Below the pieces are notes generated by a model, which did no database searches, was not told where the DNA came from, and saw nothing but the letters and a program-made list of their open reading frames with translations. A DNA stretch of 64,000 nucleotides from the NCBI GenBank assembly GCA_018136815.1, contig CM030931.1:2781801-2845800 (forward strand), read 5' to 3'. Of this stretch, positions 20,119 to 31,512 are shown piece by piece. Each line of letters starts with the position of its first letter. Within the stretch, counting starts at the first letter, position 1. The DNA comes from Isochrysis galbana (taxonomy: Eukaryota > Haptophyta > Isochrysidales > Isochrysidaceae). The translations under genes were made by a program, and so were the position numbers.

Positions 20119-20763
20119 TTACTTCCATTCCACTCCGACACTATCTGCCGCAGCACGAATGGCGTCGTTGAGCTTATTCAATGGTCCAAACATGCCACCA
20201 CCCTTTTGCTGCCCCTTGAGATCTTCACGCAAGGAGCGGAGCCCATCACGGATGGGTAGCAAATCGTCGTCCAAAATCATTTCATTGATGGCGTCAACAG
20301 GTTCGACGACCTGATTTAGATATGCGCGCACAATGTCAAGCGCCTTGGCCGTGTCGCCCATCGCCGCGCAGCAGCAAGCAATGTTGTACTGCGCAATGAG
20401 CTTCTGCTGCTGGGTGGCAAATCGCTCCATCTTCATGCCGCGCGGGTTCGGGGGCGCCGTAGCTGATCCCACCATACCGGACGATTTCTCGCGCACATAG
20501 TCGAGTCCAGCGCCTGGCAACGTCTGAGCCAGCTCGAACATCCGGATCGCCCTCTCGTACTCGCCGGCCTTGTAGAGATCGAATCCACGCGCCTCGGCCT
20601 CATCATAGTTGGAGGGAATGGCGTTGGGCGCGGACTCGCTCGCTCGAATGGCACGCAGCATGAGCCGAGACACGTACCGCTTAGTGCTCACCGCCGTCAC
20701 CCACGCCGACGCCGTGCTCACCAGGCTGCACGCGAGGATGAGAGTAAGCGTTCTCATCGTCAT
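20119..20763 (-). CDS. Plastid-targeted TPR-like protein
   Basis: Intronless, 214 residues from ATG 20763 (an in-frame ATG 45 bases upstream would spoil the signal peptide). MTMRTLTLILACSLVSTASA is a signal peptide and the next residue is Trp, the aromatic position seen at the signal/transit junction of complex-plastid proteins. Residues about 55-110 contain a TPR-like unit (EARGFDLYKAGEYERAIRMF, then FELAQTLPG), and about 125-160 a second helical pair (QQKLIAQYNIACCCAAMGD, TAKALDIVRAYL). The tail is Gly/Lys-containing. Small one- or two-TPR plastid proteins of this layout are common in plants and algae and usually act as assembly scaffolds. The partner is unknown. Confidence 0.75.
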   Translation of the reverse strand: MTMRTLTLILACSLVSTASAWVTAVSTKRYVSRLMLRAIRASESAPNAIPSNYDEAEARGFDLYKAGEYERAIRMFELAQTLPGAGLDYVREKSSGMVGSATAPPNPRGMKMERFATQQQKLIAQYNIACCCAAMGDTAKALDIVRAYLNQVVEPVDAINEMILDDDLLPIRDGLRSLREDLKGQQKGGGMFGPLNKLNDAIRAAADSVGVEWK

Positions 20764-20884
20764 CGTCGCTGAGGAGGTCGCGCCACTCTCTCGCTTCATC
20801 CCACACACGAGCTCGCGAATAGCCTACTCACTCACTCAATATCAATAAGTGTTTCGTTCGAAACTGTAGTCTTGTAGAGCGTCT

Positions 20885-21179
20885 TAGTCTTAGGTCGCGT
20901 TCCGTCGAATATGGGACAGACTCGGGGGTGAGTCATCAAATGTCCATAGTTTACCATAAAATATTTAGTTTTAAACATTATGCAGACGGAGAACAAATAC
21001 TACACTTAAAGAGGGTAAATACTACAATTAAACACTAGTGCAGCGCTTCACAGTGCCAGTGCCCCCTCCCCCCGATATCCGATATCACTCGGACACCTGG
21101 CTCGTGGCTTCACCTTCTGCATCCGCATCATCCTTTCCCTTGCATCATCGATGACTGCCTCCGGATCCGTAATTAATTA
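20885..21179 (+). repeat. Family B end (isolated copy) plus AT-rich DNA
   Basis: 20890-20960 carries GGTCGCGTTCCGTCGAATA then TGGGACAGACTC and ATCAAATGTCCATAG, the end sequence of family B. The rest is AT-rich and unrecognised. Confidence 0.65.
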
Positions 21180-21385
21180 ATTTCTTAATAGTCTCACCGC
21201 ACACGCGGCCGTGCATCCTCTACTTTCTACTCACGTAGGAAACTTTCTACACCCCCGCTCCCTCGGCCCTTTCCCCCCGCCATCAGGCGACTCCCCCCGT
21301 GCACTACTAGGGGGATAGGGGAAAAGGGCTTAGATATGGTCGGTGGCCCGCGCCCCCCCCCGGTGATCCGTTCCCCCCTTCCTCC
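21180..21385 (+). repeat. Dispersed repeat, family A2 (copy 3)
   Basis: Matches 9530-9745. Its left boundary reads ATTAATTAATTTCTTAATAG then TCTCACCGCAC; the same left boundary is seen again at 33885-33955. Confidence 0.75.
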
Positions 21386-21405
21386 TCTGCCTACCGGGCT
21401 GGCGA

Positions 21406-21841
21406 GGTGTCGTTCCGTCAATTGTGGGACATCAGTCGAATTGAGCGATCGAATGTCCGCAGTTTAAAATTCGCATACTATTTTCCCGGGGGGGGGGGAG
21501 CCGTGTCGGCGCTTTTCATATATTTAAGATATTTGCCCGTGGCACCTGATTATGGGCACGGCGCGATGTGCAGTCCCCCCGCGGGGGTGCCGTGCGTGCG
21601 CATGCCAATGCGTACCCCTAAGGCCCACATTTACGTAAAGTAGCCATATAAGAGATGTTTCGTTGCGCAGCACGTGTGATGACTTGCAATCACATTGTGC
21701 ACGCCGTGCGTGGGCACGGCGCGATGTGCATCGGCCCCCCCCGCGGGGGCGCCGTGCGTGCGCATAGCAACTTCCAGGAAGGTGCACGCCGTGCGTTCAC
21801 TCTTTCCGCGGGGGAACTCTGGGCACCCGTGAGTGCGACAG
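21406..21841 (+). repeat. Family B element, about 435 bp (copy 1)
   Basis: It starts GGTGTCGTTCCGTCAATTG after AG, continues with GGGACAT...ATGTCC (a small inverted repeat), then an AT-rich part, then two GC-rich hairpin units (CGCCGTGC, short spacer, GCACGGCG, followed by CCCGCGGG), and ends CTTTCCGCGGGGGAACTCTG. Other copies with the same internal order are at 26990-27440, 43038-43530 and 55172-55465, all in the same orientation. Confidence 0.75.
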
Positions 21842-22205
21842 GAGAGTACTTTGTCTACATCGCCAAGCGACTCGGTCAGCGCACCTACGAGGAGATCCGC
21901 ACCCCAGCCTTCAGGTTCTGCGAACACATGGAGGAGGGCATGGGCGGTGCCATCCTGGCGATGCTCCTCGTCACAGCCTCCGGCATGGGCCGTGGATGTG
22001 GAGACTTCCGCGTGGATCTGGCCAAGGAACGCTACCCGTCGATGTGGGCACTCATCGAGCCATACATGGGCCGTTGGTGCAAGGCAACCCTCATGCTCGT
22101 CGGCGACTACTCCGACGAGTACGACAAGATCCCAGTCCCAAAGACCAGATACATTGGAGAGCAGGCCGCCCTCGCGTACCTCTGCATGGAATACATCATG
22201 GCGGC
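21842..22205 (+). other. Coding-like fragment of unknown origin
   Basis: About 121 codons stay open on the plus strand with strong G/C third positions, from GEYFVYIAKRLGQRTYEEI through FCEHMEEGMGGAILAMLLV, YPSMWALIEPYMGRWCK and GEQAALAYLCMEYIMA. The opposite strand is not a credible alternative. It begins after an acceptor-like GCGACAG that closes the family B element and is cut at about 22205 by a LINE endonuclease start on the other strand. I do not recognise the family. It looks like one exon of a host or captured gene cut on both sides. Confidence 0.45.
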
Positions 22206-24136
22206 CGTTTATGTTGTACGAGACGATTGTAATCGGTCCTTCACCTGGGTATCCGAGGGTAGGGTTGAATGTAAGTGCGTAGACGATTCGCGCGTTGGCT
22301 CGGCGCAGGAGGCGGGTTAGTCGCGCGTACTTGTGAAGGTAGCGACATTCGGCGCCTAAGGCGCAAAATCCGCCCTTTGGTTGTTTCCCTGGGGGTCCGG
22401 CGCTCGCGCGCGGGAATGCGCAGATGATCGTGCACGCTCCGTTTTTCCACGCGCCCGGGTAATCGTGGGAGCGGTTACACGCCTTGCCCATGATGTTCAT
22501 GGGGCATTTCCCGTTTGGGAAGCGTTTGCACAGCTCCGGTGCGTCCGGGTTCAAGGCCTCTTGGATGGTCTTTTTCGGGGGCGCTGTGCGCTTGCGCTCT
22601 TCACGCTCGAGGCGTGCGGCTTTTTCCTCCGCGCAGACACAGATGCGTAGCGGGGGATGGAAGGCCATGGCGTAGCCTTTGTTGTAGCCTTTGCAGCCCT
22701 TGGGCCCCGCGTGGATGCTGAGGTCCTTAATGTCGCCTCCAAGCTCGCGGCAGTTGCGTACTGCGTATTCGATGGGGTATGGGGCCCCGTTGACGGTGAG
22801 GAGGATTTTGCGCGGGAAGTCGAACGAGTTGAACGAGCCCTGTTTCGGGGTCAAGTGGTACACTTCTTTCTTACCTTGGGTCACTAGGACCCCTTCTTTG
22901 GTAATGATCTTGGTCCGCTCCTGGTTTCCTTGAATGAAGTAGAAGCCATGGTTCTCGACCGCCTTGGCGAGGGTGCTGATAGTGATGTGGTTTTTCAGCT
23001 CAAACTTGTAGTTGCGCACCACCAGGTGCGCCGAGACGTCTCTGAAGGCGCCGGCTATCGCCTTGTCCGATGCGCGTGGGAGGCTCTTGGTCTTCTCGTC
23101 GAGAGTTTGATATTTCACCGCTATCGGGCAGGGGATGCCTGCATTGTGCATTGCGGAAGTCCGCTACGTCCTTGTATTTTTCGCGAAACTGGTTGGCGCA
23201 ATCCGCCGTTACGCAAATTTCCCACGGCCCGGAGGCGCTCTTAGACAAGAAGTCGGGCTCAAGGTCCACGCCTTCTAGCTTGTTGAGGTGCGCGACAATG
23301 GCCCCGAGGGTCTCCTCGTCCTTGGCTTTGTGGCCTTTTTCGTAGGCCGTGAATGAGATGATGATCTTCTGGTCTATGGGAAATTCCGCTTCCTCCTCGG
23401 GCATGGGCTCGAGGTCTTCGTCGAGGAGGGCCACCTGAGTGACCGGGGTGGGGAGTGTGGTTAGTCCCATGCGTGGTCTAGTCACTTCAGGGTCCGTGAG
23501 GTTTGTTGGATCCGTGATGGTGTCGCCCCTTTCCGAGGGTTTGGTGTGCTGGGTGTTTTGTGTTGGCTCTTGTTGGTGTTGGTGTTTGTTGTGCTGGGCC
23601 TCTTTGGCCAGTGTTGTGCGTGTCGTTCGCGCGACCGAGCCGCGGCTGCCCACCAGCCCGACGGCTTTGTTGAAGAGCTTTCCCTTCGTTCCATCTCTTG
23701 CGCTGCCCCTGACCCCCATCTTGGGGGTCCATTGCTGCTCCATGTTGTGACCTCTGTTGAGGTACGTCCTGTCCCCCTTGGGGTTTTGTGTGTGTTGGTG
23801 CCGGGCCGGCACCTCGCGCCGGAGCGCGAGGGCGGTACCGCGGCTGTGTAGGGTCCAGGCCCGGAGGCCTTCCCTGATGGAGCGTCCCACTGTGGTGGTG
23901 TGTTGGGTGTGGCTGTGGGGTGTGGAATGTGTGTGCTGCATGTTGTCACCCAGCATGCTGGCCTTGTTCTCTCTGTTCTCTGCGTAGCGCGGGCGTGGCC
24001 CGCTGGCTCCTGTGCCCACCTGGCTGGGAGGGTCGTCCTGGCGCGGTCGCTACGGCGACAGCGGCGTGTCCATGAGTCCTTCGTCCATCGCGGCGAGGGC
24101 GGCGGCAGCGAGAGCGGGCGGCGGCGCGCGCTCCAT
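22206..24136 (-). mobile_element. LINE copy L2, 5' end with ORF1, truncated in ORF2
   Basis: The minus strand begins at ATG 24136 (MERAPPPALAAAALAA). ORF1 has a Thr/His/Pro-rich N-terminus, then a conserved core (DQKIIISFTAYEKGHKAKDE, LEPDFLSKSASGPWEICV, GPKGCKGYNKGYAMAF) and CCCH-type zinc units (CKRFPNGKCPMN...CNRSHD; CALGAECRYLH). One frameshift near 23150 breaks ORF1. The endonuclease ORF2 opens with ITIVSYNINGR and is lost after about 20 residues at 22205. A 5' hairpin lies at 24141-24158. No reverse transcriptase remains. Confidence 0.8.
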
Positions 24137-24140
24137 GACC

Positions 24141-24158
24141 CTATCAGTTTACTGATAG
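24141..24158. other. Hairpin adjoining LINE ORF1 start (L2)
   Basis: CTATCAG-TTTA-CTGATAG, identical to the hairpin at 11024-11041 and at the same distance from the ORF1 ATG. Confidence 0.8.
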
Positions 24159-24725
24159 TTGGGAACTGTTCAATTGTAATTGTGAGCGCGTACCTTACAC
24201 AAATATTCATGCCTACAGCCTTCAGATGGGCAAGAATACAACAACATTCGATGGTTCACACCGAGTATGTCGTCCATATTCATATATTCGTCGGAACGCG
24301 ACCTTACCGTGTATTCGGCCTTGAGCTTAGCTCCGTTTCGCATGATCCCCGGGGACGTATACGTGTGATAAGTGATATACAATGCACAAAACACCACACA
24401 ACAAATTTGAGTAGGCCACAACGAGCAAAGTTTGTGCGCCAAGGGTTGTCATTGCATGCCTCGCAATTCACAAAAGCAACGACATGAACAAGTCGAAAGT
24501 CGAAAGTCACAACGCCTAGATTAACCTTTGAATTTGCCGCATGACGGCATACTTTCACAGTGCACAGCCGTCGGGCTCACCCACACCCGCACAGCCCGCA
24601 AAGTCGTTACGGTCCACTCGTTCCACTTGCTAGAAAATGTCTGAGAGGACTTTGCGTGAGCATGATGAGTCGCCTGGGCCCCATGAGTCCAGTCAAGCCG
24701 GCATCACTGTTTGACGGTGGAAAAT
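24159..24725. other. Intergenic, nothing recognised
   Basis: Gene-free interval between the LINE 5' end and the 3' end of the PX/PH gene. No repeat copy recognised. Confidence 0.4.
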
Positions 24726-26682
24726 TCACATCACCTCTTTCGGGCCAAAGACTATGGGTGTTGGTGGCCCTCCGATGTTGCGGGCAACGGACCGATATTG
24801 AGTGTGCAATTTGGCCGGAGATTCAACTCCTTTGCACGCAGCAAGAGCCTCGTGCCATTCATCGAAGTCTGACCGACTCTTTGCGACGAAACGCCATGTG
24901 GTGACGGGAGCGTGGATGGGACCCGAGGCCATGACGTTACGACACGCGTTCTTGCTCCAAGCATCCACCCGTTGGAGGAGCGACATGTTCGCCTCAGCCG
25001 CCAGTGGTATTGGCGGCGATGCCCCCCACGTCCCTAGGGCGAAACCTGGAGTAAGGAAAGATAGACGGCGTGCCGGCGTGCTCAGCAACAGCACGTTGTG
25101 CCCTTCAGCGTCGCACTCAATTGATAGCGTAGCGCCTTCCAAGGGAATGCTGCCCTTCAGTGCCTTGTCCTCCGTGTTGTAGTACACAAGAAAATGGGTT
25201 AGGGGCCCACCTGGCTTGGATTGCACCTGCAGCAGCTCAAAATGACGTTCTTTGAAGGTTCGATTCCCGAGCGGCCCTAGACTCGCCCCTTGCTTCAGGA
25301 GCAGTCCACTTTTCACAATCATCTCGCTAGCGACAATTTCACCACGCAACTCCTTGATAGGGGTATATGGCGCTAGGGCAGTTGGCGCCACTTCGTCTTG
25401 CCTATTGAAAGTCGTCCCGCTCTGCTTAAGATCGCCACAAGATTGACAATCGGAAGAGCAGAGTGTTCTTGAAGGAGATGCGGTGGAAGGGGCCACGCCT
25501 TCGATATCCGCCAGCAGGTCACCATTGGCTGCAGCCTTCACATTGCGGGACCAGATTCCAAGGGCGTGTTGCTTGAGGCGCTTGGACCGGACTCGCCAAA
25601 GCATCGCAAGAACTTGCTTCCTGGCGGTAAACGCCGCGTGCATAGCAATGCTCACTTCAAGGCGGGCACGGCATGCATCAGCCCGCGTGTTTTGAAGGGT
25701 CACCGCTGTCTCAACGAGCCTCTCCTCAACAGTACAGCGAGTGTGCTCCTCGGCATGCAACTCAGCTTTGAGTGTGGATGTCCGTGCCGCATATCTCTCA
25801 CGAACATCAACAAGTCGAGAAGTTGCCTCGGCAAGCCTGGATTCTACACCCAGACGATATTCGAGCTCGCCCTGAAGATTGGACTGTAATTCAGCCAGCC
25901 GCTTCTCCACCTCGAATCGCCTCATCTGTTCAACACGAAGTTCAGTTTGCAATGTTCTTCGAATCTCATCCAACTGCCTCTCCGCATTCAAGCGTTCCTG
26001 CTCTTCATAGATAAGTTCGCCTTGAAGGATCGATGCACAGGTGGCAATACCCGCATTTACGCTGGCCAGCTGGGATCCTGCCGCACACTCGAGGAACGAG
26101 CACAGCTCGGGCGAAAGCGACAACACCTCATCCTCAAGCAATTCTATGAGGAAGCGAAGCAGCTGCTGGCCACGTTTCTATGGACAAGTAGTGACCAAAT
26201 CTGATTAGTCCAGGGCAGCGAATGAGAGGCGAGCATCAGCATCACAACGCCAACCTGCGCACCTTGAGGAAAAATTCGTTCTCATTCTTGAGGAGCTGCT
26301 TCGGGGGCATCTGCGGTACTGCCTGCCTTCCATATGTCTCACAGAGCTTTGAGTACAGCTGATCAAAGTCCTTGTAGCGCCGCCGGATCGAGAACACCGC
26401 GGGGCCTTTGCGTACTTCAAAGACGAAATAGGTGATGGGCTGCGAGCCGGGTGGACGACACGGGCGTCTCGCTCATGTCGGGGGGGAGGTGTGCGCACAG
26501 TTGTTAGAGGGTTACTCAGACGTACAGCGGCGCACCTTGCAGCCAGTTGACTCTGCTGCCCACACTTCCGTCTTGAGGACCGCAACGACGATGCCGGCGA
26601 CCATGCAATCTGTTGAGAAAGCGGGCTGGAGCATCGGTGGTACGTGTCCCCCATCGTCCGCCGGCTGCTCGAGCGTACTCAT
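24726..26682 (-). CDS. PX - coiled-coil - PH domain protein
   Basis: Three exons, 26682-26536, 26439-26263 and 26177-24726, with introns of 96 and 85 bp (GTGCGCCG...CGCAG, GTGCGCAG...CATAG, both phase 0). The product is about 591 residues. Exons 1-3 assemble a PX phosphoinositide-binding domain: VVAVLKTEVWAAE, ITYFVFEVRKGPAVFSIRRR, YKDFDQLYSKLCETYG, MPPKQLLKNENEFFLK, then KRGQQLLRFLIELLE and SPELCSFLE, with the RRYxDF and PPK landmarks. Residues about 150-290 are coiled coil (repeated LQxEL and RRL/VEExRL heptads). A C-terminal PH domain runs from SGLLLKQGASLGPLGNRTFK, via RHFELLQ, to WRFVAKSRSDFDEWHEALAA. Two lipid-binding domains joined by a coiled coil suggest an endosomal or plasma-membrane tether. 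No transmembrane segment. Exons do not read through without splicing. Confidence 0.9.
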
Positions 26683-26989
26683 CGTGCCCTTCCCTCGCCC
26701 CCGCCTCCCCCCTGTAAGGCGCAGCAGGTAAGGTCCGAGGGCCAAGTTTCACAGATATGAGTCACAGGTATGTGTCGTGTAAGAGTACCGTTGTGAATTG
26801 TAGAAGGTAGCTGTGTAGAGCAACTTGTTAGCTAGCAGCTAGCAGCTAGCACGCTAGCACTAGCACGCCTAGCCACACATACTTTACGACCACCTCTGGG
26901 TCGCCTCCGCGTGCGAGCGCCCTGCGCGCCTTGTATTCCGCGTGATACAATGCCTTTGCCTGCGCCTTGGCGTAGCGCGCCGCCAGGTG
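26683..26989. other. Upstream of the PX/PH gene
   Basis: It contains a CTAGCA-type simple run (26825-26870). 26880-26989 is open on the minus strand (AARYAKAQAKALYHAEYKAR), a possible coding fragment cut by the family B copy at 26990. No family recognised. Confidence 0.35.
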
Positions 26990-27440
26990 TCGTTCCGTCA
27001 ATTGTGGGGCATCAGTCGAATTGAGCGATCAAATGTCCACAGTTATACAACAATATTTAAAATTAAACGAAAGACTAGGGGGCGCCGTGTGTAGGCATAA
27101 CAACTTTTTTCTCGCAGGGTATGATGACTTGCTTGCACCAATGTGCACGCCGTGCATGGGCACCATCGGTTCCCACGCGGAGACGCCGTGCGTGCGCATG
27201 CCAACATTTCCCCCTGCGTTTCATCTAAGGCCGACAACTACGTAAACGTGCAGTTTAAGAGATATTTCTCACGGAGCACGTGTGATGACTTGCAATCACA
27301 TTGTGCACGCCGTGCATGGTCACGGCGCGATGTGCATCGGTCCCCCCGCGGGGACGCCGTGCGTGCGCATAGCAACTTCCATGAAGGTGCACGCCGTGCG
27401 TTCACTCTTTCCGCGGGGGAACTCTGGGCGCGGAGGACGG
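26990..27440 (+). repeat. Family B element (copy 2)
   Basis: Starts GGTGTCGTTCCGTCAATTG after CCAG and ends CTTTCCGCGGGGGAACTCTG, as in the 21406 copy, with the same AT-rich segment and GC-rich hairpin units in between. Confidence 0.75.
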
Positions 27441-27785
27441 GCGGGAACCCTGGTGGCACCCCCCTGGGACCGTGGGGTTATTACAGTGCGGCCTCGACGG
27501 TGGTGGAGGAGGAGAGGAAGGAGGCGAAGATGGTGGAGGAGACGGTGGAAGAGACGGCGGCGTCGAAGGCGGCGTCGTGGGCGGAGGCGGAGGAGGCGGG
27601 AGCGAGGGAGGCGAGCCGGCAGGTTCAAGTACCGCGCCAGTGCCCGGTAAGCCGGTAAGCACCACCTGCTCGACATGCTGAATGGCGGCACCGTCGTCCG
27701 TCGTGGGGAGGGGGCAATGGGGGCGGAGAAACGGAGAAAAGGCGAGGAGCGAGGAGGGCGTGGGCGTGGTCGTGCGCACAATGGC
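27441..27785 (-). other. Proline-rich open segment
   Basis: On the minus strand a frame reads HVEQVVLTGLPGTGAVLEP followed by about 45 residues of Pro/Ser. It could be an exon of a wall or mucin-like protein, or just a GGA/GGC-type simple repeat. Evidence is weak. Confidence 0.25.
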
Positions 27786-28480
27786 TCAATAAAGAGTAAA
27801 CTTAGTAGTAAATAGTAACAGTAAACCCAAACCCAAACAAAAATAGAAAAACTAGAAACTAGCTAACCAATTACCTAGATATCTCAATTATCTTAGGTAA
27901 CTGGCTAGACTTCGGCATTATCTCGAAGTAAGTACTTAGCTGCAGGCACTATCTTTAAGTAGGTGTAGGTACTTAGTTAGCAATGAGTCACTATCTACTT
28001 CGAAGTACTTAGTGCTCACAAGACCCTGTTCCACGCCTTACTTTCTGGGGGTGAGGCGGGGGTAGATGAGGCTGGGAGGACACAGGGAGATGTTGTTATA
28101 TTATTACAGTCAAGCCTGTTTGTTGTAAAGCTCGTATTTTATATTATATCTTAATTTAAATACATAAACCGCCCGTACCCGTATACTCTACGGGATGCAA
28201 AAATAAAATTTTCGCACATGGTCCTCTTTCGACGGAACGAGGAACGACGGAACGCGACCTTCCGTGATATTTGAGATTTCTTTTTTCATGCATCTTTCTA
28301 CTTCTACTTACCACCTTATCCTTATCGGGGGGTAGGTTTTGGTATTGGTATTTGAGATTGTGAAATCGGTCAGGGTTTTGACCAGACTGCTGTCGGCCGT
28401 ACCCTCGGGGGCGGTCGAGAGGATACCTGAAGTTTAAGATGAGAGGCATGGAACTCGGCAGCGCAGACCATGAATGCGGT
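27786..28480. other. AT-rich intergenic with imperfect hairpins
   Basis: 27852-27908 folds on itself (CTAGCTAACCAATTACCTA paired with TAGGTAACTGGCTAG). AAGTACTTAG words are repeated to 28020. 28217-28240 carries GGTCCTCTTTCGACGGAACG, seen also near 19640. No gene seen. Confidence 0.4.
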
Positions 28481-28796
28481 GGTGCTCACACTCTTTCACG
28501 ACCGCCCTGACCGTCGACGTTTTACATCAGAGAACGCCGTGTGTAGCTATTCCTTGCCTGTCTTCCTACGACTGGACGTCCAAGAAGCGGAGGTTTGGAG
28601 ATTTGGTGGGCGGTCCCGTAAGCTCGCAAAACGTAAGACTAGTACTTACTTCCTTGGCACGCACTACGGAGAAGGTGTGCGCTTTCAGAAGGACCCACCG
28701 CGCTCGGAAACGCCGACGAGTGCTTCGCCCCCCCCCCCCCCCCCCACGCCCCTCCCATAACGCCCCTCCCCCTCCCCCCCCCCCGTGGTGAGCGAG
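28481..28796. promoter_or_regulatory. Upstream region of the GH16 gene
   Basis: It ends in C-tracts (28731-28784) directly before the GH16 ATG. Promoter role by position only. Confidence 0.35.
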
Positions 28797-31512
28797 ATGG
28801 GCGTGCTGCAGGCTGTCCTCGCTGCCTTGATGCTCGATACGGGCAACGCCCTCGGACTCGCAGGTCAGACTACGCCCTCCTGCCGTCCCCCCCCCCGCGC
28901 GCGCTCGCGCCCATGCCCAGTGTGTGGCGCCACTCCTCTGCGCCCTGTTTGCACACTCGAGCCATGCAAGATCTCCTCTGAATCTCCGTCCTGCATCGCG
29001 ACTGTGCTCTCCGAAAAGAGATGCAAAAGCTCATGTGCATCCCAACCCCCGTATTCCAGACGTTACGCCACGACAACTTGGTCTGCTCAAGAGCACATCA
29101 ACTCGTTCCGTTGGCACTGATGCTGGATCATGGCGCGACGATTTTGAGGGCACGACCCTCGATCGATCGTCATGGAATGTCGAGGTCAACTGTAACGGCG
29201 GCGGAAACGGCGAGGCCCAGTGCTACGTTGATTCCGCCGAAAATCTGTACGTGGCGAACGGGAAGCTTCACATTGTCGCGACACGCGCTGCATCTGGTCA
29301 GATTTCCTCAGCCAGACTCACAACACAAGGCAAGTTCGAGGTCGCCTACGGGATCTGGGAAGCCAGGCTTCGTATCCCGGGCGTTAAGGGCACATGGCCC
29401 GCCTTTTGGACTCTCGGAGCTGACATTGGCCAGATCGGATGGCCCGCGTGTGGCGAAATAGATATAATGGAGAACTTCCAACGAGGAGGCGAGAATGACA
29501 ACACTCTCTACTCTACAGCACACTCTCTCAAGCACTCGTGGGGAACGAATACAGCTCTACCGGGCGGCTCGTCGCCTACCCTCGACCTGAGTATGTTTCA
29601 CACTGTCCGTCTGGAGTGGGCGCCCGACTCGCTCTCCTTCTTTGTCAATGGGGTACAGACATGGCGCCTCAACAGGCCCAACGGCGCGACAAACTACGAC
29701 TGGCCCTATGCCAAGCCCCATTTTGCGCTCCTCAACCTGGCTATTGGCGGTAATGGAGTTGGCTTTGCGATGCCTCCCGTGGATGCGTACCCAATCCGCT
29801 ATGAAATTGACTACGTATCCATCACGCCGCTGCCTCCACTGCCACCTCACCTGCCGCCTCTTCCGCCAGTGCCTCCCAAGCCGCCATCATTGCCTTGGCC
29901 CATTCGTTGTGGTGTCGCCACATGCGATGCTCTAGTCTGGGCAACAATGGCAGGCGGATACGCATGTGGCGCGCGAATTGAGTGGCTCCAGGGCACCGAG
30001 CCCGGCTCTCCTCAGCATGACGAGTACACGGCCTGCAAGCAAGTGGCCGTTGATGAATACCCAATCGCATGCGGCGGGTGCGATCCGCGCTTACTTGTGC
30101 AGTTGCACCCGCCTTCTCCCAAAGTGGCTCCGCCACCGCTCTCGCCTAAGGCACCATCGCCTTCACCACCTCCGCAATGTGGGGTTCCTACGTGCACGGC
30201 TTCTGTTTGGTCCACTGACGCAGAGGGGTTCACGTGCGGGGATCGAATCATTTGGGTGATGGGCCAACCAGGGGCGACGGAGTCGTCGGCTTGCGAGCAA
30301 GTGGGACGTGTCGAATTTCCAAACGAGTGCGGCGGCTGCGACCCGACGCAGGGTGCTGCCCCCCCCCCGTCACCATCGCCACCGCCTCCTCCCTGCGGTG
30401 TCTCCACCTGTACAACTTCCGTGTGGGCTACGCTTGCAGAAGGCTTCACATGCGGTGACCGCATTGTGTGGGTGAAGAACAATCTGGGAGAAACTGAGAC
30501 CATAGCTTGCGAGCGAGTCGCCCGGGTCGAGTTCCCAAACGAGTGCGGCGGTTGCGACCCAACGCAAATTATCTCAGCGCCCCGGCCATTGCCACCTTCA
30601 CCGAGTGTGCCATCGCCATCACCATCTCCTTTTGGACCACCTCCTTCTAGCCCACCTCCACCATTGCCATCACCATCTCCTTTTGGACCACCTCCTTCTA
30701 GCCCACCTCCACCATTGCCAGCGCCGCCTAGTTCGCCCCAGCCACAAACACCTCCGTCCACCCCGGCCCCGTCACCGCCGCCTCTACCAAGCGCACCCTT
30801 CCCAGTGCCACCGGCACCGCAACAGCCCACGCGCTGTGGTATGAGCACTTGCAATAGTTCGGTCTGGGCGACTTTCGCAGACGGTTTCACGTGCGGCGAC
30901 AGAATCCTGTGGGTGATGGGCCAACCGGGGGCGACGGAGTCGTCAGCGTGCGAGCAAGTGGGACGCGTCGAATATCCCGATCAGTGTGGTGGCTGCGACC
31001 CGACTCAGGACAATGCTCTCTCTCCGTCTCCATCGCCACCGCCTCCTCCCTGTGGCGTCTCCACCTGCACGAGTACCGTGTGGGCTACGCTTGCAGGAGG
31101 CTTCACATGTGGCGACAGAATAGCGTGGGTGATTAATACTCACGGGGAATCCGAGGCTACAGCTTGCGAGCGTGTCGGTCGGATCGAGTTCCCGAACGAG
31201 TGCGGCGGCTGTGACCCTATGCATGGAGCACAGCATCATGGATCGCCATCTCCTCCACCGAGCGCGCCAGCCCCGCCCCCGCCGTGTGGCGTCAGCTCTT
31301 GCACCGACTCCGTGTGGGCCACCCTCGCCAACGGCTTCACGTGCGGAGACCGAATCACATGGCTGCAAGACGTGGAGAAGCTTGATGAAGATCAAGCGTG
31401 TCGACAGGTTGCGAGCAAAGAGTTTCCCGATCAATGCGGCGGTTGCGATCCTCGTCCAACGCAGCGCAGCAGCTCTGCATCGGGCGGTGGTTCCGGTTCT
31501 GGATGCGCGTGA
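28797..31512 (+). CDS. Secreted GH16 beta-glucanase with six Cys-rich modules
   Basis: Two exons, 28797-28863 and 29060-31512 (intron 28864-29059, GTCAGA...TTCCAG, phase 1), give 839 residues; the joined length is an exact multiple of three. Exon 1 is a signal peptide (MGVLQAVLAALMLDTGNALG). The GH16 domain spans about 45-260, with the catalytic EXDXXE as GEIDIMEN (29452-29475) and landmarks LDRSSWNVEV, GIWEARLRIP, GTWPAFWTLG and FHTVRLEWAPDSLSFFVNG, as in laminarinases acting on beta-1,3-glucan. After Pro-rich linkers come six copies of a roughly 57-residue module: CGVxTC, VWATxAxGFTCGDRIxWV, AC, EFPxxCGGCDP. I do not know a named domain for it; carbohydrate binding is inferred from position. 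A 51-bp tandem duplication lies in the linker near 30610-30720. Other acceptor choices (29021) would add 13 residues. Confidence 0.88.

Noticed and set aside
28924..29059. N-terminal extension of the GH16 frame upstream of 29060
   Set aside because: It has no ATG; splicing from the 28797 signal-peptide exon to 29060 restores frame and a secretion signal.
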